DNA of 64,000 nt, from contig DATGIL010000106.1 of the NCBI GenBank assembly GCA_035295745.1, positions 1 to 64,000 on the forward strand. Reading direction: 5' to 3'. Under the pieces are notes generated by a model. That model was not told the DNA's origin, searched no databases, and was given only the letters and a program-made list of their open reading frames with translations. Origin of the DNA: JAIQFL01 sp035295745. Its GTDB lineage: Bacteria > Acidobacteriota > Terriglobia > Bryobacterales > Bryobacteraceae. Numbering within the stretch: the first letter of the stretch is position 1; every line of letters begins with the position of its first letter. The position numbers were made by a program, and so were the translations under genes. Of this stretch, positions 16,762 to 25,098 are shown piece by piece.

Positions 16762-18087
16762 ATGAGTTCCCCAGAACCTCATCCTCTCGCCTACATACGG
16801 GAATGGCGCAACCGCCTGCTCGCGGGCGGATGGTGGCACTCCTTCGAATTGCCGGACGGCACTCAGATTCGCGGGGTCTCGGAACTGGACGCGCAGAAGA
16901 GACGAATCGCACAGTTTCCCATTCCGCAGGATCTCTCGGGCAAGCGCGTGCTCGACGTGGGCGCCTGGGATGGCTGGTTCAGTTTCGAAATGGAGCGCCG
17001 CGGCGCCGAGGTGGTTGCCATTGACCGCTTCGACAACCCGCGCTTTCACCGGGTCCGCGACCTGCTGGGCTCGCGCGTGGAATACCGGCAACTCGAAGTC
17101 TACGACGTAAGCCCGCGCACCGTGGGCACCTTCGACATTGTCCTGTTCATGGGCGTGTTCTACCATTTGCGGCATCCATTACTCGGATTGGAGCGGGTCT
17201 GCTCGGTCACTCGCGAATTCGCAGCGCTGGAATCGTTCGTGTTGACCGAGAAGCACGGGCTGTCGGCGGGGCAAGCATCGGGCAATCTGCTGCAGTTCTT
17301 CGAAGACGACGACTTCGGCGGCGAGGTGGACAACTGGTTCGCACCCACCGCCCCATGCCTGGCGGCCATCTGCCGCGCCGCCGGATTCGCACGCGCCGAA
17401 CTGGCCAATCACCACGCGTACGGCGCCGCCATCACCTGCTATCGCGACTGGGGAAGCCTGCCTGGACCCGCCTCGTCGCCTGCGCCGCAGTTGCTCTCGG
17501 CGGTGAATCCCGACACCTACGGCATCAACTTCCAATCGACGAAGGATGAGTACGTGACCTGCCGCGTGGCTGCCCCCGATGTCCAATGGTCGCGCGATTC
17601 CGTCTTCCCCGAGATCGATGGACACGGCGTCCGGCCGATGTTCGTAGGAGAAGCGGATGGCGTGCCTTTGGTGGTCTTCAAGCTGCCGCCGGCTCTGGTC
17701 CCCGGCTGGCACGAGGTTCGCCTGCGCACCATCGGGAGCCGGACCAGCGCACCGCTCCGCATCGCAGTCGATTTCGAGGCGGAGGTGGATCGCCTGGAAA
17801 TCACCGGCGCTTGTGATGGCATCACCTGGTCGGCATCGCAAGTGTCTCTGGCAAATCGCTTCCTTTCGCTGTGGGTACGGGGCCTTCCCGAAAATGCCGA
17901 TATCGGCAACGTGCAGGTACGAATCGATGGCCGACGCGAGGTCGTGGATTTCGTCGGAGCGCCGGACGGGCAAGGTCTGCGTCAGGTAAATGTCCGCGTC
18001 GCCGGCTCGTCGACGGGCGTCCATCGGGTAGCGGTGGGTTTCGGCGAGGTGGAGTCCGCACCCGTCGAGATCGACGTAATCGAATAA
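16762..18087 (+). CDS. SAM-dependent methyltransferase (DUF1698/CmoB-like)
   Basis: 441 residues from the ATG at 16762; a frame extension back to 16714 is not used because it abuts uvrC. The Rossmann methyltransferase core is VLDVGAWDGWFSFEMERRG near residues 63-81, with an acidic residue at the end of strand 2 (VVAID). The segment IAQFPIPQDLSGKRV before it is typical of DUF1698 proteins annotated as tRNA (mo5U34)-methyltransferases. The C-terminal part, residues 240 on, is an extra beta-rich domain not found in CmoB, so the substrate may differ, for example a glycan or lipid. It is divergent from uvrC. Confidence 0.72.
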   Translation: MSSPEPHPLAYIREWRNRLLAGGWWHSFELPDGTQIRGVSELDAQKRRIAQFPIPQDLSGKRVLDVGAWDGWFSFEMERRGAEVVAIDRFDNPRFHRVRDLLGSRVEYRQLEVYDVSPRTVGTFDIVLFMGVFYHLRHPLLGLERVCSVTREFAALESFVLTEKHGLSAGQASGNLLQFFEDDDFGGEVDNWFAPTAPCLAAICRAAGFARAELANHHAYGAAITCYRDWGSLPGPASSPAPQLLSAVNPDTYGINFQSTKDEYVTCRVAAPDVQWSRDSVFPEIDGHGVRPMFVGEADGVPLVVFKLPPALVPGWHEVRLRTIGSRTSAPLRIAVDFEAEVDRLEITGACDGITWSASQVSLANRFLSLWVRGLPENADIGNVQVRIDGRREVVDFVGAPDGQGLRQVNVRVAGSSTGVHRVAVGFGEVESAPVEIDVIE

Positions 18088-18138
18088 TGGCGGATCAAAC
18101 GCGTCAGCGCGGCTACCAAAGTCCGCGGTTTCAGAAGT

Positions 18139-18212
18139 CGGCCGACGTGTCGCCAGATCGCTTGCTAACGCGCGCGGGTCGTAGCGAGCCACGACCTAAG
18201 GGAGTGTTCTTG
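18139..18212 (+). repeat. Solo GC-rich repeat
   Basis: Contains CTTGCTAACGCGCGCGGGTC at 18161, with the flank CCGACGTGTCGCCAGATCG shared with loci at 37937 and 63376. GGTCGT and ACGACC can pair across the middle. It lies between converging genes. Confidence 0.75.
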
Positions 18213-18238
18213 CCTGAATACCTCGTAGAAACGATGGA

Positions 18239-19225
18239 CTAAGCGCCGGGGCGATCCAACTCCAGACATCCCAGCGTGAAAGCAAATGGAAACCCGCCCG
18301 CCTGCCCCGTATTGTAGATTCCGTCGAAAAACACGAACAAACGGCCGGAGTTCGTTTCGTCATATCGCGCCGAAGGCTTCCATGGGCCGCTGTGCCAGCC
18401 GCAGTTCTCCGCTGTCATGATCTGCACCGGCTCGCTCCACCTCGAGATCTCGGATGCGGGCGTCTTGGCGTGACACCACCACAGCCCCGTCGTTTCGGGC
18501 GCCGGCGAATTCGCTACCCACACGCGCGAGTAGACCGCCTCGTATCCCTGCTTTCCCGGAATCACGCAGAAGTCGAAGACCTTCTCCTCCGGCGGCAAGA
18601 AGATTTTGTGAGCACTCCAATCGCTGCGCCCATCGGAACTCTCGGCGAAGCCCTGAACCAGGTAGTCCTGCTGATTCGAGCCCGCCACGTACCACATCTT
18701 CCATTTGCCATCGGCATAGATGAGATTCGGCTCGTAGACGCTGCCACGTTCCCAATCCTGATCGGCGGCGAAAACCGGTTCTGCTTGGTCCACCCACTGC
18801 CTGCCATCCCATTCCAGGTAGCTGATCGCATAGGGCCCCCAGAGATTGTCCGCGGCGCCCGCATAATAGACTCGTTCGACCCACTCACCGCGCCGCGGAT
18901 CCCAGCCTCTGACGTACGAGGGGCAATGCCGGCCTCCTCCACGATGCCACGACGCGCGAGATTCGGGTTGGTCGAGGATGGCCGCGCGGGTGGAATCGTC
19001 GGGTTCCGTTGTGAAGTTCCAACCCGTCGCGGAGAGCGGCGCTCCCTCCGGCAGCGACAGGCTGAATAGATGGACTCCGGGATCGCTCGCCAGTTGTCCC
19101 GCCGCATACATCCACCACTGGCCGGCGCGCTTCGCGATGGTGGCATCCGTGATCTCCGCCAGATTGCGAATGACGCCGAATCCGTCGGCGGGATCGAAGA
19201 TTTTTGTCTCGTGTCGAAAGGGCAT
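18239..19225 (-). CDS. Glycosidase-like five-bladed propeller protein (GH43/GH130-like)
   Basis: 328 residues from the ATG at 19225. The open frame continues far upstream, but only as antisense of the SDR gene; the ATG at 19225 is supported by a GATAAT box 7 nt before it. Repeated blade motifs (GKWKMWYVAGS, SVYEPNLIYADG, VFDFCVIPGKQGYEAVYSRV, RLFVFFDGIY) resemble GH43/GH32/GH130 propellers, in which acidic residues line the sugar pocket. There is no signal peptide, so a cytoplasmic role is likely. Substrate and even catalysis are uncertain. Confidence 0.65.
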   Translation of the reverse strand: MPFRHETKIFDPADGFGVIRNLAEITDATIAKRAGQWWMYAAGQLASDPGVHLFSLSLPEGAPLSATGWNFTTEPDDSTRAAILDQPESRASWHRGGGRHCPSYVRGWDPRRGEWVERVYYAGAADNLWGPYAISYLEWDGRQWVDQAEPVFAADQDWERGSVYEPNLIYADGKWKMWYVAGSNQQDYLVQGFAESSDGRSDWSAHKIFLPPEEKVFDFCVIPGKQGYEAVYSRVWVANSPAPETTGLWWCHAKTPASEISRWSEPVQIMTAENCGWHSGPWKPSARYDETNSGRLFVFFDGIYNTGQAGGFPFAFTLGCLELDRPGA

Positions 19226-19232
19226 TGACTCG

Positions 19233-19238
19233 ATTATC
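19233..19238 (-). promoter_or_regulatory. -10 box GATAAT, leaderless-type
   Basis: On the minus strand GATAAT is followed by 7 nt and then the ATG at 19225. This both suggests a leaderless transcript and supports that start over the ATG at 19267. Confidence 0.38.
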
Positions 19239-19273
19239 GAACGCGACGGCTTGCCGAATTCCGGCATCCACCG

Positions 19274-19279
19274 TTTAAT
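19274..19279 (+). promoter_or_regulatory. -10 box TTTAAT, leaderless-type
   Basis: TTTAAT is followed by GGAAAC and then the SDR start codon at 19286, a 6-nt gap. The GGA could instead be a weak Shine-Dalgarno. Confidence 0.35.
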
Positions 19280-19285
19280 GGAAAC

Positions 19286-20062
19286 ATGGATCTGCAACTC
19301 GAAGGCAAGACTGCACTCGTATCCGGTTCCACCGCTGGAATCGGCCTCGCGATCGCAACTGCGCTGGCAAAGGAAGGCGTTCAAGTGATCGTGAACGGCC
19401 GCAAGCAGGCGCGCGTCGATCAGGCGATGAAGGCCAGTGGCGCGGCACACGGAATCGCGGCCGACCTCGGAACCGAGGAGGGAGCCCGAACCGTGATCAC
19501 CCGCTTCCCCACTGTCGATATCCTGGTGAACAATCTCGGCATCTTCGAACCGAAACCCTTCGAGGCGATTACCGACGACGATTGGCGCCGCTTTTTCGAG
19601 ATCAACGTGCTGAGCGGTGTTCGCTTGAGCCGCCACTACATCGGCGCTATGATGCAGCGGAATTGGGGCCGCATCATCTTCATCTCCAGCGAATCGGGCC
19701 TGCAGATTCCGGTGGAAATGATTCACTACGGCATGACGAAAACGGCCCAACTTGCCGTTTCCCGTGGGCTCGCAGAGACCACAGCGGGAACGGCCGTGAC
19801 CGTAAATGCGGTACTACCCGGTCCCACCAAATCCGAAGGCGTCATCGACTTTGTAGACCGGCTGGCTGCGGAGAAAAAGGTCGGCACCCAGGAACTGGAG
19901 CGCGAGTTCTTCCGGACAGCCCGTCCCAGTTCCATCATTCAACGATTTGCGACACCGGAGGAAGTCGCGTCCGTTGTGACGTTCGTATGCAGTCCCCTGG
20001 CAGCAGCGATTAACGGCGCTTCCGTGCGCGCTGAAGGCGGCGTAATCCGCTCCATCGCGTAA
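19286..20062 (+). CDS. SDR-family oxidoreductase
   Basis: 258 residues, classical short-chain dehydrogenase. The NAD(P)-binding motif SGSTAGIGLA is at residues 13-22, NNLG (variant of NNAG) near 81, the catalytic Ser in FISSESG, and YxxxK as YGMTK in the active site. An Arg after the second strand (NGRKQAR) favours NADP. Relatives include 3-oxoacyl-ACP reductases and sugar or steroid dehydrogenases; the substrate is not determinable here. It is divergent from the propeller gene by 60 bp and followed directly by the double-hairpin element. Confidence 0.9.
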   Translation: MDLQLEGKTALVSGSTAGIGLAIATALAKEGVQVIVNGRKQARVDQAMKASGAAHGIAADLGTEEGARTVITRFPTVDILVNNLGIFEPKPFEAITDDDWRRFFEINVLSGVRLSRHYIGAMMQRNWGRIIFISSESGLQIPVEMIHYGMTKTAQLAVSRGLAETTAGTAVTVNAVLPGPTKSEGVIDFVDRLAAEKKVGTQELEREFFRTARPSSIIQRFATPEEVASVVTFVCSPLAAAINGASVRAEGGVIRSIA

Positions 20063-20065
20063 CTC

Positions 20066-20241
20066 GTGGCGCAAAGACTCTTCTTTGCAGTGTCGAGACT
20101 CATCTCGACACTTTGGATCAGTCTGAGGGATCTCGTAAGAACCCGGAATGTGGTTTTAGATATTCTGACGGGGCGGACCTGGTCGACACCCGAAAAGCGT
20201 CGAGATGAGTCTCGACGCGGCAAACAGGGTGTTTGCGCCAC
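20066..20241. repeat. Inverted pair of double-hairpin repeats (MITE/REPIN-like, 176 bp)
   Basis: Left arm 20066-20114 (forward) and right arm 20191-20241 (reverse). Left hairpins are GCAAAGA/TCTTTGC and GTGTCGAGA/TCTCGACAC; right hairpins are GCGTCGAGA/TCTCGACGC and GCAAACA/TGTTTGC. The element begins 4 bp after the SDR stop and ends 1 bp before the stop codon of the S9 peptidase, filling the whole convergent gap. The core of about 76 bp is unrelated to that of the 4648 element. Confidence 0.82.
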
Positions 20242-20242
20242 G

Positions 20243-22201
20243 TCACTTCGCGAAATGTGCGTCGTACCAGGCGATGCTGCGATCCATCGCATCCACCACG
20301 TGCTTCGTCTCGCGCAGCCCGTGACCTTCGCGGGGGTACCGCAGCATCACCGTCTCCACGCCGCAATCCTTCAGCGCGATGTAGAACTGCTCCGCCTCCA
20401 CAATCGGCACGTCGTTGTCATTCTCGCCGTGAATGAACAGCACCGGCGTCTTTACCTGATTCGCGTAGCGGATCGCCGACCGCTCCCACAGCTTGTCGAT
20501 GATCCCGTTCTTGTGCGGGAAGTCTCCGTACTCCACAGCCAGATAGTCGTGATAGTAGGAGACGTAATTCTCCGTCACCAGATTCGAGATGCCCGCTGTC
20601 GGAATCGCCGCCTTGAAGCGAGGCGTCCTGGTGATAATCCAGTTCGCGAGTTGCCCGCCATAACTGCCGCCCTCGAGACCCATCCGCAAGCCGTCGAGCC
20701 ACGGATACCTGGCCAGAGCCGCGTCCACTCCCGCTATTACGTCCTCCGCCTCTTTCCCGTTCTGATCGCCGAAAATCGCGTCGGCGAGTTTCTGCCCATA
20801 TCCGGTCGACCCGCGATAGTTCACCATCAGGCTGGCATACCCGTGCGCGGCATACACCTGCGCCTTGGCGTTGAACTGCGGACCCTGCTCGCCGTGAGGC
20901 CCACCGTGCATCATCACGATCAGCGGATGCTTCCCCGTGGTGTCGGCGGGCTTCGTCAGGAACGCTTCAATTTCCAATCCATCGACGCTCTTGAAGCGGA
21001 ACGACTCTACGTCCGTGACCTTCTTCCCGGCCATCACGTCCCGATTCAGTGACGTCAACGCACCCGCCGCACCGTTGCCGCGCTTCAGATACACCTCGCC
21101 GGGGCTTGACTTGGTGGTGACCGTGCACGCCAGCGCGTCTTTCGCGAGGGACCACGATCCTACGGCTCCATCCAGATCGATCTTCTGCGGCTGTCCGCCG
21201 CCCACCGGCATGCGGTACAGATGTGCCGTGCCGCGCTCCTGCACCGTGAAGTAAAGCGACTTCCCATCGGGCGACCAGCGCGGTGCGCCCTGCCGATTGT
21301 CGATGCCAGAATCCACTTCGTGCCGGTGCGACCCGTCCGCACCCATCACCCAGACGTGCGTGTCTTCCATGGTCGTCTCCGACGAGGTCAGCGTCCGCCG
21401 CGTCCCCTGGAACGCAATCTCTTTTCCATCCGGCGACCAGACCGGGCGGTACTCCGCGTTCTTGGTATCGGTAATGCGCCGCACCGCGCCCGTGCCGGCA
21501 TTCGCGGCGAAGATGTCGTAGTTGAAGATGCGGTCCGAATCAGCCTCGTGATTGGATACGAAGAGAATCTCGCCGCCGTCCGGCGACCAGTCGATGGAGT
21601 GCTCGTAATAGCTGCCCGATGTGAGTTGCCGCACTGCTTTCGTCGCTACGTCGACGATGAAGATGTGCAGACGCCGGTTGTCATTGAATCGAGTCATCCC
21701 TTCCGAGGCAGTGGGCTTATACAAGTACCGTGTGATCACCATCGGATCGCCATTCGCGTCTGCCTCAGGGCCTGGACTCGCTGAGATGAAGGCGATCGAT
21801 TTCGAATCCGGCGACCACGTCAGACGATCACCCGAACTCGGTAGCGGATGATTCGTCCCGCCGACCGGCGCCAGCAATACCGCACCGCTCCCATCCGGCT
21901 TCGCGATCGTCACCCCACCGCCCGCCTCGTAGGCGATCCACTGGCCGTCGGGCGACCATCGCGGCGACGATGCGCGTCCGAGTTGGATCGACTGGCGTGT
22001 GTCCAGGTTCATGATCCATGTCTGCGAGTATGGACGTCCCGGCTGGTCGTTGTTCACGACGGCATAAGCGATTCGCGACCCATCGGGCGACAGTTGAACT
22101 TCCCCCGCGGAGCGCAGCTTATAAAGGTCAGCGCTCGTCCAGGTCTGGGCCCGGAGGGGGGCGAGAAACGAGATCGCGGCGAACACGAGATAGAGTTTCA
22201 C
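20243..22201 (-). CDS. Secreted prolyl oligopeptidase-family (S9) peptidase
   Basis: 652 residues from the GTG at 22201, which opens a signal peptide (KLYLVFAAISFLAPLRAQ) and stands 6 nt after a CATAAT box; an ATG at 22231 would add ten residues. A WD40/TolB-like propeller (repeated SPDGxxIA motifs such as RWSPDGQWIAY) fills residues 20-390. The alpha/beta-hydrolase domain has the nucleophile in GGSYGG near 510, Asp in HGENDND near 592 and His in REGHGL near 626. It is an exported dipeptidyl- or acylaminoacyl-peptidase type enzyme that trims peptides in the periplasm. Confidence 0.92.
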   Translation of the reverse strand: MKLYLVFAAISFLAPLRAQTWTSADLYKLRSAGEVQLSPDGSRIAYAVVNNDQPGRPYSQTWIMNLDTRQSIQLGRASSPRWSPDGQWIAYEAGGGVTIAKPDGSGAVLLAPVGGTNHPLPSSGDRLTWSPDSKSIAFISASPGPEADANGDPMVITRYLYKPTASEGMTRFNDNRRLHIFIVDVATKAVRQLTSGSYYEHSIDWSPDGGEILFVSNHEADSDRIFNYDIFAANAGTGAVRRITDTKNAEYRPVWSPDGKEIAFQGTRRTLTSSETTMEDTHVWVMGADGSHRHEVDSGIDNRQGAPRWSPDGKSLYFTVQERGTAHLYRMPVGGGQPQKIDLDGAVGSWSLAKDALACTVTTKSSPGEVYLKRGNGAAGALTSLNRDVMAGKKVTDVESFRFKSVDGLEIEAFLTKPADTTGKHPLIVMMHGGPHGEQGPQFNAKAQVYAAHGYASLMVNYRGSTGYGQKLADAIFGDQNGKEAEDVIAGVDAALARYPWLDGLRMGLEGGSYGGQLANWIITRTPRFKAAIPTAGISNLVTENYVSYYHDYLAVEYGDFPHKNGIIDKLWERSAIRYANQVKTPVLFIHGENDNDVPIVEAEQFYIALKDCGVETVMLRYPREGHGLRETKHVVDAMDRSIAWYDAHFAK

Positions 22202-22207
22202 ACCGCC

Positions 22208-22213
22208 ATTATG
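22208..22213 (-). promoter_or_regulatory. -10 box CATAAT, leaderless-type
   Basis: CATAAT on the minus strand is followed by GGCGGT and then GTG at 22201. It favours the shorter start of the S9 peptidase, which also places the signal peptide at the very N-terminus. Confidence 0.33.
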
Positions 22214-22316
22214 AACGCTAAGCAAGGACATGCGCTGTTCCAGCGCCCGAAAATCGTAGAATTATTCGACATTGGAATTTTGGACGCCAATGTTAGACTT
22301 TCACCAAGAGGGGACT

Positions 22317-23282
22317 GTGACTGGGAATCTGGGACATTGTGTGCCGGTACTGTGTATCGGCGTGATTTCACTGCTGGGCATCTCCAATCTGCGTGCGGGC
22401 GATACCGACGAACCGCGCGTCGCCATCGAACCGCGAGTTCACACGCTTCACAGCGATATCCGCGTGGACTCCAACCTGGTGCTGCTGCCGGTGAACGTCA
22501 CCGACCCCAAGAATCGGCTGGTCACAGGACTTGCCGCGGGAGAGTTCCGCATCTTCGACGGGCAGAATGAGCAGACCGTGCTGCGGCTTTCGAACGACGA
22601 TGCGCCGATCTCCATCGGCATCGTCTTCGATGCCAGCGGCAGCATGGCCAGCAAGCTGGGTAAGGCACGCGAGGCAGTGGCGGAGTTTCTAAAAAGCGCC
22701 AATCCCAATGACGAATTCTTCCTGGTGAACTTTCAGGACAAAGCGGAACTTGCGGTCCCCTTCACGCAATCGCCTGGCGACATCCAGAACAAGCTCGCCT
22801 TCACCGGCTCGCACGGTAAAACGGCGCTGGTGGATGCCGTCTACCTGGCACTTCACTATATGCAGCACGCCGGGAACCCGCGGCGCGCCTTGTTGGTGAT
22901 CTCCGATGGCGGCGAGAACGACAGCCGCTACACCCAGGCCGACCTTCGGAAGACGTTACGCGAGAGTAATGTGTGGATGTACGCGATCGGAATCTACGCT
23001 CCAGGCGCGGCGGTGCTGCCCGAGGAGGAGCGCGGCGGCCCGAAGTTGCTCGAAGAGATGACGGAGCAGACCGGCGGCCGCCACCTGGCGATTCAGAGCG
23101 CCAGTGAACTGCCGGGAGCAGCTTCCCAGGTTGGACTGGAACTGCGCAATCAGTACGTCCTGGCCTACAGCCCCAGTAATGTGGAACGCGACGGCAAGTA
23201 TCACCGGGTCCAGGTGAAACTGGTGGGGCGCCGCAATCTGCATCTCTCCTGGCGTCCCGGCTACTGGGCGCCCGGGCCATAG
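22317..23282 (+). CDS. Secreted VWFA-domain protein (acidobacterial type)
   Basis: 321 residues from the GTG at 22317, which follows GAGGGG; an ATG at 22290 or TTG at 22272 are in-frame alternatives. A hydrophobic signal (VPVLCIGVISLLGI) leads into a short beta domain (VNVTDPKNRLVTGL, FRIFDGQNEQ), then a von Willebrand A domain with the metal site DASGS at residues 105-109. The ending YVLAYSPSN and GYWAPG is typical of the acidobacterial VWFA-related family (TIGR03436), whose function is unknown; adhesion or protein assembly at the cell surface is assumed from the fold. A similar gene lies at 61360. Confidence 0.85.
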   Translation: MTGNLGHCVPVLCIGVISLLGISNLRAGDTDEPRVAIEPRVHTLHSDIRVDSNLVLLPVNVTDPKNRLVTGLAAGEFRIFDGQNEQTVLRLSNDDAPISIGIVFDASGSMASKLGKAREAVAEFLKSANPNDEFFLVNFQDKAELAVPFTQSPGDIQNKLAFTGSHGKTALVDAVYLALHYMQHAGNPRRALLVISDGGENDSRYTQADLRKTLRESNVWMYAIGIYAPGAAVLPEEERGGPKLLEEMTEQTGGRHLAIQSASELPGAASQVGLELRNQYVLAYSPSNVERDGKYHRVQVKLVGRRNLHLSWRPGYWAPGP

Positions 23283-23283
23283 T

Positions 23284-23460
23284 CCGCTTGCTTACGCGCG
23301 CGGCTCGTCACATCGCTTGCTCACGCGCGCGGCTCGCAAGCGCACGTATCGCGCGAACGTGTTTGGGTAGCTTACGAGCCGCGACCGTGAGGGAGCGTTG
23401 CCAGCACGCCGCTAAAAGCAGTCAAGATCGCTTGCGGACGCGCGCGGCTCGCAGGGGACT
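23284..23460 (+). repeat. Cluster of GC-rich repeats
   Basis: Cores at 23287 and 23316 and a diverged one at 23431. The second forms CGCTTGC/GCAAGCG arms and shares about 39 bp with the inverted copy at 9661. Between them GAGCCGCGACCGTGAGGGAG matches the spacer half of the 58.7-kb array. Confidence 0.75.
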
Positions 23461-23724
23461 CGGGCCTTAACAAATCTTGACAAAGTTCGCCCCGTCGAAA
23501 CTGCAAGTCGTGGCGTCTTTCACTACAGAGGGACCGGACGCGAGACGAGAGAGCCGCTTGCTCGATCCGGTTGATTTGCGCGGAATAGCGTCCACGGCGC
23601 AGGTGACTGTGATCCCGTCCGTCCCTCGCGCTTTCGAAAATCGCCTTCCCTTACAACGGCGGGCCGTGCTCTTCAGCGGATCTGGCCCGCCGCTCTTTCC
23701 CCTCTCACCGTTCGCGTGCGCCAA
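23461..23724. other. Intergenic, no feature recognised
   Basis: Open frames of about 85 codons exist on both strands but lack start signals, recognisable motifs or coding-like composition. A TTGACA at 23477-23482 has no -10 box at the right distance. Confidence 0.5.
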
Positions 23725-24954
23725 TTAGCGGAAAATGCCGGTGTGTCCCAAGGAGTATCTTCCGGGCTGCGGATACACACACAATCCGTGAGGACCATGA
23801 CCGACGGGGATGCGAGCGAGCAGCGTGCCGTTGTCCGTATCGATCGCATAGACCTCGGAATTGTACCGCCCTGCCAACCACAGCACTTTGCCATCGGCGG
23901 AGACGCCGCCCATATCCGGACTCGCCGGCGGCCCGGGAATCTGCCACTTGGTGTGGACCTTACGAGTCGCGAGATCGATCAGCGAAATGCTGCCCTCACC
24001 GCGATTCGATACGTACAGCCACTTGGAATCGCGGCTCACGTACAGGCCATGCGCGCCCTTGCCTGTGGGAATGAAGCCGATCTGTTTGAAGGCTTCGCCA
24101 TCGATCAAATGCACGCCATCCGCATGCATGTCGGCGACGTAATAGACCGTGCCATCGGGCGATAGTTTGACGTCCTGAGGCATCCCGCCGGGATGAATCG
24201 GCAGCTTGGCGATCAGCTTCTGCTTCTCGACATCCACCTTGATCACCGCGCCGGCAAACTCGCAGCTGGCGATCAGATAGCGGCCATTGGGGGAGAAGTC
24301 CATGTGATCCACGCCCTTGCACGGCACATAGACCGCATTGACCAGCTTCATGGTGGCGGCATCGAAGAATTCCAGACGCATGCGCTGCTCCGCCACTACG
24401 ATGGCGAATTTGCCGTCGGGCGTGTAGTACATGTTGTAAGGATCCGGTACAGGAATGGTCTTCCCTTTCTTGCCGGTCTTGGGATCGATCTTGGTGAGGC
24501 TGTTGCCCTTGTCGTTGAGCACCCAAAGCGTCTTCATGTCCCACGACGGCGTGACGTGCTGCGGTTGCCGCCCCACCGGAAAGTGGTCGACCACCTTCAT
24601 GGTGGCGGGGTCGATCACGTCTACGGTATGGCTCTCGGTATTGGGAACATAGATACGCGGAACGAAATCACGCACCGCGGGGCTAAGCATATTGGGGTGA
24701 TCGGCCGCATAGATATCGTGGGGATCGGTCAGGGGCGGCATTCCCGGAAGCGGATTCTCGGCGGCCTTCTCCGAAGTGATGGATGAGGGAGTGCCCGCGT
24801 CACCGGCAGCGGGTGGCGGAACTGGCGTCGGCGGCGCCGCTTTTGCCGAGCTGGCGGTACTGCTCCTATCGGCAGACGCGACGGTCTTCGACTGGCAGTT
24901 CGTCAAGAGGGTTAGCAGAACGGAAAAACAAAGAAGTGCGCAAGCAGGACGCAT
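23725..24954 (-). CDS. YVTN/YncE-type beta-propeller lipoprotein
   Basis: 409 residues. The signal peptide ends in the lipobox LLTNC, so the protein is expected to be lipid-anchored through Cys20. A low-complexity Ser/Ala/Pro linker (residues 24-70) leads to a seven-bladed propeller with repeats such as IYVPNTESHTVDVIDPATMK and WLYVSNRGEGSISLIDLAT. YncE-like proteins are periplasmic or surface binding proteins, and some bind DNA or quinohemoprotein partners. An AAGGA Shine-Dalgarno precedes the ATG at 24954. It is divergent from the first TonB-like receptor by 144 bp; any link is unproven. Confidence 0.85.
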   Translation of the reverse strand: MRPACALLCFSVLLTLLTNCQSKTVASADRSSTASSAKAAPPTPVPPPAAGDAGTPSSITSEKAAENPLPGMPPLTDPHDIYAADHPNMLSPAVRDFVPRIYVPNTESHTVDVIDPATMKVVDHFPVGRQPQHVTPSWDMKTLWVLNDKGNSLTKIDPKTGKKGKTIPVPDPYNMYYTPDGKFAIVVAEQRMRLEFFDAATMKLVNAVYVPCKGVDHMDFSPNGRYLIASCEFAGAVIKVDVEKQKLIAKLPIHPGGMPQDVKLSPDGTVYYVADMHADGVHLIDGEAFKQIGFIPTGKGAHGLYVSRDSKWLYVSNRGEGSISLIDLATRKVHTKWQIPGPPASPDMGGVSADGKVLWLAGRYNSEVYAIDTDNGTLLARIPVGHGPHGLCVYPQPGRYSLGHTGIFR

Positions 24955-25098
24955 AAGGGTTCCTTACATTCCTGGGGGAAGTTGTTTTTATTCTCGCAGA
25001 TTCGGCCGCGCATCGCCAACGTTCACGCCAAGAAAAACGCATCCCTATATGACAGTTTTCCTGTATTATGAAGGGCATCTCAAAACCATGGGGTGTTC

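Noticed and set aside
18239..19750. A 503-residue protein on the minus strand
   Set aside because: The first 175 codons are antisense to the SDR gene and have no protein features. The ATG at 19225, with its own -10 box, is the likely start.
23467..23728. Overlapping small genes on both strands
   Set aside because: No ribosome site, no recognisable motif and no coding-like pattern; they are most likely chance frames in GC-rich DNA.
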